NCBI GenBank assembly: GCA_016710785.1
Contig: JADJUE010000013.1
Span: forward strand, 76,737-140,736
Direction of reading: 5' to 3'
Length of the DNA stretch: 64,000 nucleotides
Source of the DNA: Candidatus Epilinea brevis
GTDB taxonomy: Bacteria; Chloroflexota; Anaerolineae; Epilineales; Epilineaceae
In this document: piece after piece, positions 18,226 to 26,253 of the stretch
How positions within the stretch are numbered: position 1 is the stretch's first letter
How the letters are laid out: every line of letters starts with the position of its first letter
Notes under the pieces: generated by a model
What the model was told of the DNA's origin: nothing
Seen by the model: only the letters and a program-made list of their open reading frames with translations
Databases searched by the model: none
Position numbers and translations under genes: made by a program

Positions 18226-18582
18226 TCAGGCGGTCTTCTCAGCCCAGCTGTCGCAGTAGCCTCCGGGGTTGATGGACCCTGGGACTACCAGGCACTTGCC
18301 GCAGCTTGCGGTGGCATTGGCAGCATCCGGCTGGAACTGCTGGCAGTTCGTGCAGTTCTTGCCTTCAGTGACCGACGCGTCGACGTAGTTCAGCGTCGTC
18401 CGCGTGGTCTTCTCATCCTCAGTCAGTGCCGAAACGTCCGTGCAGGCAAGGGCGGTGGCATCGTCAGTATCCGTACCGGCGCCCTCGGTCCCGCAGGCTG
18501 CCAGAGCACCGGCTCCGACGACGACCGTGCCGACGACGGCCAGGCGCTGAATGAAATTACGGCGGGTCAAGGTGTCGCTCAT
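18226..18582 (-). CDS. High-potential iron-sulfur protein (HiPIP), Tat-exported
   Basis: This 118-aa precursor starts with a twin-arginine signal (TRRNFIQRLAVVG) and a lipobox-like LAAC at residue 30. The mature domain has the HiPIP [4Fe-4S] ligand pattern: C77 and C80 in NCTNCQQF, C97 in GKCLVVPG and C110 in GGYCDSW. C94 is an extra cysteine. HiPIPs are small soluble electron carriers between respiratory or photosynthetic complexes; most known ones are from Proteobacteria. It is monocistronic, with a strong terminator. No obvious redox partner is next to it. Confidence 0.88.
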   Translation of the reverse strand: MSDTLTRRNFIQRLAVVGTVVVGAGALAACGTEGAGTDTDDATALACTDVSALTEDEKTTRTTLNYVDASVTEGKNCTNCQQFQPDAANATASCGKCLVVPGSINPGGYCDSWAEKTA

Positions 18583-18901
18583 CGCGTGCTCTCCTCATGG
18601 TTGGCCGCGCCAGGTGCAGTCCCCGCGCAGGTTATGAAGGCCGTCGGGGAATCCGATCCGGCTACACCCTCCATTATCGAATCCAGACGAGCCCATGTCA
18701 AGCGGGCTGCGATGCGAATTACGTTCGTGGTCGGTCGGAGTGCAACCTGATTGCACCTGGTTTGACGGAGAACGGGATGGCGTGGGACGCCGGACCGCTA
18801 AACTGGTGCATGGCATCCCGTTGTCCCATCGCCACAGCGCATCCCCGATCCGCGTCTGCCGACAGCCGCAGTGCGGTTCTCCTCGCCCGATCCGTGCATG
18901 C
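18583..18901. other. Divergent intergenic region with a small palindrome
   Basis: The region lies between the leftward HiPIP gene and the rightward membrane-protein gene and should contain both promoters. A perfect inverted repeat GTGCAA-CCTGA-TTGCAC (18740-18756) is visible and could be an operator or hairpin. Coding frames run through the region but show no protein-like composition. Confidence 0.4.
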
Positions 18902-19687
18902 ATGACCGGATCTACTGGAAGGGAACAGGCCTGGCTGCGCGTCATGGCATCAGTGGTGGGCCCTCTAGGAACCCAGCGACTGCCGCAGGTCCTCGCCGGC
19001 TTGGGCCGGACGGTTGCCGATTTCCGCTACTCGGAGGCGGAGTTGCTCGCGCTCACCGGGAGGTTGTCCGGTGTCTGTGTCGCGATCGGGATCGCGGCCT
19101 GGAGCGGGCGATCGAAGGGGACCTTGCGCGACATAGGGCATCGCTGCCGCGACCTCATGATGGTTGGTCTGGTTCGGCTCGGACTTTCCGCGCTCGTCGT
19201 TGGCCTGCCGTCGCTGTGGGTCCCTCGCCCTGAGTCTGCTTCTCTTGCGGTCCTTTCCTCACTGACGCTCGCCTTCCTGTCGCTGCGCCTCAGTCCCGCT
19301 ACCGCTTTGGCGATGCGTGGCGTCGGTGCGGCGGATGCCATCGTCTGCGGATGGCGATGCTCGGGGCGGCGGCCGCTCGCAGCGGCCCGCCTGGCGTTGC
19401 TGGAATGGGCACCGGCCGCATGGGTCGCCGGCAGCGGCTGGAACGTCGCGGGCGTACGGTTGAGCCTGTTGGGACAGCCCTGGGCGGCGTGGGATCCGGG
19501 TCCGTCATGGACTCCCGCTCCGACACTTGCCTGCCTGGCGGCTGGGGTGGCCTTCTGGCTTTGGATGGCGGAAGCGGATCGCTGGGATGCTGCAGCTGCG
19601 GCAGATGACCGCGGTTGCGAGTTGGCGCGGACTCGGACCGTCTCGATCGGCTCGTCCGAAGGAGGTGTGGCGACTTGGAGAAGTTGA
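18902..19687 (+). CDS. Uncharacterised multi-span membrane protein
   Basis: The roughly 261-aa protein is not recognised. Four or five hydrophobic stretches are visible, for example LMMVGLVRLGLSALVVGLPS, ASLAVLSSLTLAFLSLRLSP and TLACLAAGVAFWLWMAEA, separated by short basic loops. The start is uncertain: ATG 18902 and ATG 18944 are candidates, and the frame is open further upstream. It overlaps the start of the YbaK-like gene by 13 bases, so the two are probably co-transcribed. A reverse-strand frame of similar length overlaps it but lacks membrane or family signatures. Confidence 0.55.
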   Translation: MTGSTGREQAWLRVMASVVGPLGTQRLPQVLAGLGRTVADFRYSEAELLALTGRLSGVCVAIGIAAWSGRSKGTLRDIGHRCRDLMMVGLVRLGLSALVVGLPSLWVPRPESASLAVLSSLTLAFLSLRLSPATALAMRGVGAADAIVCGWRCSGRRPLAAARLALLEWAPAAWVAGSGWNVAGVRLSLLGQPWAAWDPGPSWTPAPTLACLAAGVAFWLWMAEADRWDAAAAADDRGCELARTRTVSIGSSEGGVATWRS

Positions 19688-20178
19688 ACTGCATGCGTGT
19701 TCTCGAGCGGGCGCGGATTCCATTCGCCATGCACCACTTCGCTGCTGAGCACCTCTCCGCTATCGAAGTAGCCGCACAGGTCGGCGTGGATCCGGCGAGG
19801 GTATACAAGACCCTGGTCGCCATTCCGGCTGGCGGCAAGCCCGTCCTGGCCATGTTGGCCGCCCCGTCCAGCCTGGATCTCAAGTCGCTCGCCCGGGTGC
19901 TTGGGGTGAAGCAGGTGGCCATGGCCACTCAGGCCCAGGCGGAGTCCCTGACGGGGCTGCGGGTCGGAGGCATCGGAGCGCTGGCGCTCCTGAGCAAGGG
20001 ATGGCGAACGGTCTTGGACCGCTCGGCTCTGACGGTGCCCCAAGGCAGCATCCTGGTGAGCGCTGGTCGACGGGGCATCAACCTGGAGATCTCAGTCGCA
20101 GACCTCATCGGGCTGTTGTCGCCGATCGTGGCCGACGTGTCCCTACGGCAAGAGTCGGGTGAGTCGAAGGCCAGGTGA
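19675..20178 (+). CDS. YbaK/EbsC-family aminoacyl-tRNA deacylase
   Basis: The 167-aa protein resembles Cys-tRNA(Pro) deacylases, which remove cysteine mischarged on tRNA-Pro. The TTG start at 19675 is chosen because AAGGAGGTG (19659-19667) precedes it at nine bases and because MEKLNCMRVLERARIPF fits the family N-terminus. Family features are VYKTLVAIPAGGKPVLAML, LARVLGVKQVAMATQAQAES and the final GRRGINLEISVADL. It is encoded with the upstream membrane protein. Confidence 0.88.
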   Translation: MEKLNCMRVLERARIPFAMHHFAAEHLSAIEVAAQVGVDPARVYKTLVAIPAGGKPVLAMLAAPSSLDLKSLARVLGVKQVAMATQAQAESLTGLRVGGIGALALLSKGWRTVLDRSALTVPQGSILVSAGRRGINLEISVADLIGLLSPIVADVSLRQESGESKAR

Positions 20179-20307
20179 TGGGCCGCCTGGAACCGGGTGC
20201 GGCATAACAACTGCCGACATTGTCCCGTCATATAGGCGATGGTTTCCCTCGCTGATTCGATCGGCGCTTGCCCGAACGAGTGAGTCGCCTCAGCCCAGGA
20301 CTTCTTT

Positions 20308-23300
20308 GTGCGGATAGCCCAGACGCCCCCAGCCGCATTCATCGCCAAGTCGCGACCGATCCGGATGCTTCGCGATCTGGCTCTCGCAGCCGCAGCGCTC
20401 GTCACCTTGGTCGGTGGCTTGGCGCGGGGCGATGACAGCAGCACTGCGTCCTCCCCCGGACCCTTGGCCGGAGGAAGCTGGCACAGTTTCGCCAACGGGG
20501 ACCGCGTGGCTCAAGTACTTCCCGATGGCGATCGGCTGTGGGTGGCCAGTCTGGGCGGCGGCGTCTTGCGCTGGACTCCCGGCGACGGCGGCTACCGGCA
20601 GTATCTGGCGCCGCAGGACGGGCTGCCGTCGAACCATGTCAATGCCCTGCTGCGAGACATTGATGGCACAGTCTGGGCCGCGACGGACGGAGGGCTTTCC
20701 TGGTTGCCGCCCGGTGCTGACCGCTGGTCTGCGCTGACCCCGCGCCTGTCTGTCGACCTGCCATCGGCGCGTGTTACGGCATTGGCGCTCGATGGTCAGG
20801 GCGGTATCTGGGTGGGTTTTGCACAACGTTGGGATCCCGAGCGGCCCAATCCGAGAACAGGCGAAGCAGGCGCCTTTTCGTTGGGCGGATTGGCCCGATA
20901 CCATCCATCGGAAGGGTTGTTCACCGATATCACCCACGTGACCAGGGACGGGAGCCCGGCTCGCGAGGTGTACACCACACTTCCCTCTGAAAATGTCACG
21001 GCCTTGGCGACGCTTCCGGACGGCACCCTCTGGGTTGGAACCCGTCCGTACCACGTATGGCAGGACCGCGATTGCGGCGGCGAAGCCTGTCCCGGCGATC
21101 AAGGTTCGTGGATTCAAACGGGAGGCGGACTGGCTGCCCGCAAGGGCGCTGATTGGGGGGTCTGGGCCAGCACGGAGGACAGCGCGGCCTGCTTCCCTGC
21201 ACATGTGACCGGACTGGCCGCAGACCTTGCCGGTCGCATGTGGGTCGGCACCATCGGCCATGGTGCCCTGGTCATGCGTCATGGCCTGCAGGTCAAGGGT
21301 TGCCAGGGGGGACAGGCATACTACCTGCGGCCACGGCAGCAGGGACAGCCAGGAGGTTTGCGCGGCAACACCGTCTGGTCCATCGCCGCCGGAGCGGACG
21401 GTCGCATCTGGATGGGGCAGGGCGACGGTACTGGGGGAGGCCTGGGCATCGCCATCCTCAACCACCGGGGCACTTTCGACGACTCTTCGGCCTGCAGGGA
21501 CTGTCCAACGGCCAATGTGGACGACGAATGGACTGTGTTGGACGTTGATGGGCGGGCCGGCGATACCAGCCTCCTGGTGTCGGCCCTGGCGGTGGATCCG
21601 TCGGGTGCTTGGATGGGCAGTCGCGACGACAAGTTGGGGGACGGCGACGGTCTGCGTCGGTACACCCTGCAGGGCGAATCCTGGCGAATGCTGCGCCATG
21701 CCGACAGCGGTCTGCCCTCCAACCGCATCGCCGACATGGCCTTCCAGCCGCAGCGCGGCGAATGGTGGGTTGCCACGGCTCGCCGTGGCGTCGCGATGTT
21801 CGACGGTCGCAGCTGGCGTCGTTGGCCTCGGGTGGGCGCGGCAACGCCCATGGGGGTCGTCACCGGTGCGGTTCGCCGCGGACAGGGTCTGCTTCCGGTG
21901 GCGGTGGCAGACCGAGCCGATTTCGATGCGGCTTTTCCCAGCCTCCCAGGCCTGATCCAGATCGGCGATGATGAGACCATCTACCAGGTGAAGGGCTTCA
22001 AGCCAGCCAGCGCGGGCCTGGGACCCTGGATGGAGATCAGTCCTGGCCTGGTGGCCCAGGCAGATGCCGGCAGCCCTATCCGGCGACTGGAACGAGGACC
22101 GTCCAGCGATGCCGCGGCGCAGATCGCCGTCGATCCGCAAGGGGGGGTCTGGCTGGGTGGGCGAGAGACCATCTGGCAGTCTCGCGGCTGTCCGTCCGAC
22201 CGTCAGGCGCAGGCTGCCTGCTGGATGGACGGGGGACTGTCCCATTGGGACGGCCGACTCTGGAAGGTTTACAACCGTGACAACAGCCCTATTCCGGATC
22301 AAGAGGTAGGGGCTGTCGCCGCCGGGTTGGACGGCCGGATATGGATCGGCACCGGCGACGGCAAGTCGGAGGGCGCCGGGCTGGCCGTCCTGGACCCGAA
22401 TGCCGGAAGTTGGACCGTCTACAACCGCGCCCGCCTACCGGTGGGCCAGACCTTGGGCAGCAATGGCACCAATCGCCTGGCGGTGGACCCACAGACCGGC
22501 GCCATCTGGGCGGCCCACCACTCGGTGGTCGAGGTCAGCCAGGATGTCAGCGGCCAGCTGCAGCGCAATACCCTGGGCGGGGGCGTGTCGCGTTGGGACG
22601 GAGCACGATGGTCGGCCTGGACCCGTAATGGTGGCGCTCGCCTGGTGGCTTACGCGGCCACCCGCGACAAGGGCCAACCCACGACGGGCGGGGAGCTGAA
22701 CGCCCTTCACGTAGATCGAACCGGGGGCCGTGTGTGGGCGGGCGGCTGGAATGCCGAAGCGAGCTTTCACTGGTTGCAGGGCTATGGACTGGACGCCGCG
22801 TTGAACTGGTGCCCCTTGGACAGTTGCAGCAACGACAGCTGGCAGAGCCTGATCTTTCCGGATGACGGCCGGGTCTCGGCCATCGCACAGGACGACAAGG
22901 GCCATATCTGGGTGGGGACCAATCGCGCCGGAGCGGGAATCGTGCCGCCGACGGGCGGCGTGAAGGTCTTCGACGGTACGGACTGGACCACCTACACGCA
23001 GGCCAATAGTGGCTTGGTGGACATCGAGATCTCGGCCATCGCGTCGGCCGGGAAGGACACCTGGATAGGCAGCCTCCAGTCCGGGATCAGTGCTTTTCAG
23101 GCCTATCTTCCCCCGACGCCCACCGCCACCGCCACGCGCACGCGAAAGCCGAGCGAGCCATCGCCGACGCCCCAGCCGACAGCGACGGCCACGCCCACAG
23201 CGACTGCCACGTTCACCGTCACGCCCAGCCCTACAACCTATGGTCGCTGTCAGAGTGGCGCCGGCAATTGTCGCGTCCTCATGCCCGCGGTGGCGAGCGA

Positions 23301-24474
23301 GGGCTTGTGCCGGGATTGCGTAGTTCCGACAGCAACCACCGTGGCGCAGGCCACCGCAACCCGCCCGGTTGAAGCGACGCCTTCCGCGACGGAGTCCGTC
23401 TTCGCTACGGCAACCGTTCGCGCCACGCCTTCGCTACCAGCTTCCCCGTCGCCGACCTTGGCCCCCGCGACGGCGACTACTGCCCCGCGACCATCCTCCA
23501 CGGCCACGCCGACGGCCAGTCCGAGCAGCCCCCCGCCACCGACGCAGACCACGATTCCTACCGCCCCCGCGACGGCTACCGCTGCCCTGGCTCCCTTGGG
23601 CAGCTGGTTGCCGTACAGTGCTCCCGGCGCGCACCTGCCCAACGACACCCTCTATGCCGTTCACGGGACCGCGGCCGATAATGTGTGGATGGTAGGCGCT
23701 GGTGGCAAAGCCTGGTTCTGGGACGGCAAGGAGCTTCTGGAGGAGAACCTTGGCAGCACGGAAAACCTGCGCACGGTGCAGATGCTGTCGCGCGACCGAG
23801 GCTTTCTTGCCGGAGACAACGGCTTGGTGATGGAGATGCGCAGCGGTCGCTGGGTGACTTCAAACACCGGCGGGATTCCCGACAATTGGAGCGGACTGGC
23901 GGCCGTCGAGGACGGGGGCAATCGGCGCGGCTGGGTGGTTGGCAACCTGCGCGGCAACCGGCTCTACTACAACGGTCAGTCCTGGATCGCTCCTAGCCCG
24001 GATGATCGCAACACGGGCCGTGACTTCACTGCCGTGGGCATGGTGGGTCTGACCAGCGGCTACGCCATTCAGGGCTCTGGTAGTGGCCGACTGTATATAT
24101 GGGACGGTGGCCGCTGGAACCCGGGCCCCACCGTGGGACCCATGCGGGCCATGCACATCGCGTCCCCACAGTTGGGTGTGATGGGTGGTGACAACGGCAA
24201 CGTACAGCTGTTCGATGGTTTGGGATGGACGCCGATGGCCCAGAAACCGGTGACCTTGGGCGCCACGATCAACGCCATCCGCATCGTCTCACTCGAGCGT
24301 ATCTTTGCTGCCACCAGTCTCGGCGGCTTCTTCGCTTGGGACGGCAACCGCTGGACCACCTTGCGCGGCCCGGTGCAGCCCCGCCAGGTCAATGGCCTTT
24401 GGATGAGCGACGATGGCCGTGATGGCTGGGCGGTGGGCGCGGATGGGCTGGTGCTGCGCTATAAGCTGCCCTGA
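20308..24474 (+). CDS. Giant exported double beta-propeller protein
   Basis: The 1388-aa protein has a signal peptide; ATG 20365 (MLRDLALAAAALVTLVGGLA) may be the true start rather than GTG 20308. Residues of about 40-930 form propeller blades of the Reg_prop type (VNALLRDIDGTVWAATDGGL, ALATLPDGTLWVGTR, VAAGLDGRIWIGTGDG). A Thr/Pro-rich linker follows, interrupted by a short Cys-rich block (GRCQSGAGNCRVLMPAV). The last 280 residues form a second, Ycf48-like propeller (AADNVWMVGAGGKAWFWDG). It has no kinase or other output domain, so a surface scaffold or binding role is more likely than signalling. It is convergent with the next gene. Confidence 0.75.
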   Translation: MRIAQTPPAAFIAKSRPIRMLRDLALAAAALVTLVGGLARGDDSSTASSPGPLAGGSWHSFANGDRVAQVLPDGDRLWVASLGGGVLRWTPGDGGYRQYLAPQDGLPSNHVNALLRDIDGTVWAATDGGLSWLPPGADRWSALTPRLSVDLPSARVTALALDGQGGIWVGFAQRWDPERPNPRTGEAGAFSLGGLARYHPSEGLFTDITHVTRDGSPAREVYTTLPSENVTALATLPDGTLWVGTRPYHVWQDRDCGGEACPGDQGSWIQTGGGLAARKGADWGVWASTEDSAACFPAHVTGLAADLAGRMWVGTIGHGALVMRHGLQVKGCQGGQAYYLRPRQQGQPGGLRGNTVWSIAAGADGRIWMGQGDGTGGGLGIAILNHRGTFDDSSACRDCPTANVDDEWTVLDVDGRAGDTSLLVSALAVDPSGAWMGSRDDKLGDGDGLRRYTLQGESWRMLRHADSGLPSNRIADMAFQPQRGEWWVATARRGVAMFDGRSWRRWPRVGAATPMGVVTGAVRRGQGLLPVAVADRADFDAAFPSLPGLIQIGDDETIYQVKGFKPASAGLGPWMEISPGLVAQADAGSPIRRLERGPSSDAAAQIAVDPQGGVWLGGRETIWQSRGCPSDRQAQAACWMDGGLSHWDGRLWKVYNRDNSPIPDQEVGAVAAGLDGRIWIGTGDGKSEGAGLAVLDPNAGSWTVYNRARLPVGQTLGSNGTNRLAVDPQTGAIWAAHHSVVEVSQDVSGQLQRNTLGGGVSRWDGARWSAWTRNGGARLVAYAATRDKGQPTTGGELNALHVDRTGGRVWAGGWNAEASFHWLQGYGLDAALNWCPLDSCSNDSWQSLIFPDDGRVSAIAQDDKGHIWVGTNRAGAGIVPPTGGVKVFDGTDWTTYTQANSGLVDIEISAIASAGKDTWIGSLQSGISAFQAYLPPTPTATATRTRKPSEPSPTPQPTATATPTATATFTVTPSPTTYGRCQSGAGNCRVLMPAVASEGLCRDCVVPTATTVAQATATRPVEATPSATESVFATATVRATPSLPASPSPTLAPATATTAPRPSSTATPTASPSSPPPPTQTTIPTAPATATAALAPLGSWLPYSAPGAHLPNDTLYAVHGTAADNVWMVGAGGKAWFWDGKELLEENLGSTENLRTVQMLSRDRGFLAGDNGLVMEMRSGRWVTSNTGGIPDNWSGLAAVEDGGNRRGWVVGNLRGNRLYYNGQSWIAPSPDDRNTGRDFTAVGMVGLTSGYAIQGSGSGRLYIWDGGRWNPGPTVGPMRAMHIASPQLGVMGGDNGNVQLFDGLGWTPMAQKPVTLGATINAIRIVSLERIFAATSLGGFFAWDGNRWTTLRGPVQPRQVNGLWMSDDGRDGWAVGADGLVLRYKLP

Positions 24475-24635
24475 CAGCGGGCGACAGCACCTCGTGGTGC
24501 GATAAGCGATACCGACAGGGTCTTGTCTCGCCTGGACTCCGTCGATCGGTGCGGCTCAGCGCCTGGAACTGCATTGCTGAACCGGGCCGACCGAGGCAAT
24601 CGTTGTTGCCTCGACGTACCACCGAACCTCCGAAC

Positions 24636-26165
24636 TCAGTCGACGTGCTGTTCCAATCGGGGGCAGTACAGGCGGTATCTCGGCGTCGGCGTGGTTCGGG
24701 TAGCCGTCTCGATCGGGGTGCGCGAACCGGTCGGGGTGCGTGTCGGGGTCGCCGGGGTCCCGCGTGTGGGCGTGGCCTCCGGCGTGCGGCGCGGGTCGAC
24801 CGTCGGTGTGCGGGTGGCGCTGGGCGACCGCGTCGGAACGGGCGAGCGCGTGGCGCTGGCGGTCATCGATGCCGTAACGGTGACGCTGGGACTGGGTGAT
24901 GGAAGCAACGGTCGCCACCGGGCGTAGAACACATCCGTGAAGTCGCTGCCCGGGACCCGGGCCAGCCAAACCGCATGGACGTCGCCAGAGGCTCGGTCAT
25001 AGACGATGTCCGGCTGACTGGCTTCGCCTTCCCAGATGTTGCCCTGATGCGGAGGGAGCTCCTGACGGTATCGAAGCCCGCGGCCTGCACCCGGCGTACC
25101 GCCATCCTCTTGGCGCCAGGCGAGTAGCAGACCCAGCTGGCGATCCATGTCGATGCTGGGATCGGCAGCCGGCCGGCCCGTCTCACTCTCGCTGAAGGCC
25201 TCCTGCCAGGGGGAGCAGCTCCGAACGATATCCTGGCGCCGGTCCGGCGGTGGCAACGGCACCACCTCCTGCCATGCCAGGCAGATCGTGCTTCGGTCTG
25301 AGGCGGCGATGTCGGGTAGGCGCGGGAGACCCTGGGCATAGTACGGCCCGAGATCCCCGTTGACCTGGGGGGTGGGCGCGGCGGCGGCCATCCATAGATG
25401 CGTGATCCAGGAATCCTGGGCGCTCTCGTCCATCCAGGCTACGTGTAGGTCTGCGCTGCCGACCTGGTCAACGGCGGCCGCGATTCGTGGCGACTGGGCG
25501 TTGTTGATGATGCCATCGAAGGTGCTGCCCCTGGGAGCCGGGGTTCCGGACGGGAAACGTGACTGCCAGGCTGTACGCCGGCTGCCCGTGCTCGTGTCCA
25601 CCCACACCAGCCACAGCCGGCCTTCGGCCTGGACGACATCCGGCTGCACGCCGCCATCGCCACCAGGGACAGGCTTGCCCGCGAGCGGCCAGCGATGTTG
25701 GCTGGGGTCATAGGCCTTGACGTAGATCCCCATCTTGAGACTGCCATCCGGCTCGGAATAGCCGCCCACGTAGGCGACGGCCACTTCGTCCTTGTCGAAG
25801 CTGGTGATGGCCGGCTGGCGTCCCGAATACTCCAGCACCGCCGGCGCGGACCAAGCACCGGCAGGGACCTTGCGGCGGGTGATCAGGTCGCTTCCCAAGC
25901 TCGAGTCGGCGTCCTCCTGCCACACCACGTGCACCGAGCCGCCTTCGGTCACCACCAGCCGCGGACTTTCGGCACCGGCGCCGGGCGAATTGCTGAGGTT
26001 CAACGGCGCGTCGCCGAAGGCCAGCCCCAGATCCCCGGCTTCGCGCGGTGTGAGAACGTTGCGATGGGTTCCCAGCACGGCGAGGCAGCCGGCCACCAGC
26101 ATCACGAAGACGCGCAGCAGCGGCCGCGCGTCCCGATTCGGCTGAGGGAGACCAGTCAGACTCAA
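24636..26165 (-). CDS. Exported sialidase-like repeat protein with a Thr/Pro-rich tail
   Basis: The 509-aa protein has an N-terminal membrane or signal segment (LLRVFVMLVAGCLAVLG) and a body of short beta-propeller-like repeats (PRLVVTEGGSVHVVWQED, PDVVQAEGRLWLVWVD, PDIVYDRASGDVHAVWL). A Thr/Pro/Arg linker and the short end YRLYCPRLEQHVD follow. The VHVVWQ-type strands recall BNR/sialidase-like propellers, but Asp-box motifs are not clear. It is last in the leftward series headed by ECF cassette 3. Function is unknown, presumably on the cell surface. Confidence 0.65.
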   Translation of the reverse strand: MSLTGLPQPNRDARPLLRVFVMLVAGCLAVLGTHRNVLTPREAGDLGLAFGDAPLNLSNSPGAGAESPRLVVTEGGSVHVVWQEDADSSLGSDLITRRKVPAGAWSAPAVLEYSGRQPAITSFDKDEVAVAYVGGYSEPDGSLKMGIYVKAYDPSQHRWPLAGKPVPGGDGGVQPDVVQAEGRLWLVWVDTSTGSRRTAWQSRFPSGTPAPRGSTFDGIINNAQSPRIAAAVDQVGSADLHVAWMDESAQDSWITHLWMAAAAPTPQVNGDLGPYYAQGLPRLPDIAASDRSTICLAWQEVVPLPPPDRRQDIVRSCSPWQEAFSESETGRPAADPSIDMDRQLGLLLAWRQEDGGTPGAGRGLRYRQELPPHQGNIWEGEASQPDIVYDRASGDVHAVWLARVPGSDFTDVFYARWRPLLPSPSPSVTVTASMTASATRSPVPTRSPSATRTPTVDPRRTPEATPTRGTPATPTRTPTGSRTPIETATRTTPTPRYRLYCPRLEQHVD

Positions 26166-26253
26166 GGGTGTCGGTGCTCTCAGTGGGGGCTGACGGCCTG
26201 GATGAACCCTGGCGATGGATGGATGTTGAAAGGAACAACGAACGGCAAGGGCG

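Noticed and set aside
18027..18272. 81-codon plus-strand frame across the LexA-like boxes and terminator
   Set aside because: The region is explained by regulatory palindromes and a terminator; composition is not protein-like.
20290..22302. 670-codon minus-strand frame inside the propeller gene
   Set aside because: It is antisense to well-formed propeller blades, with no recognisable domain.
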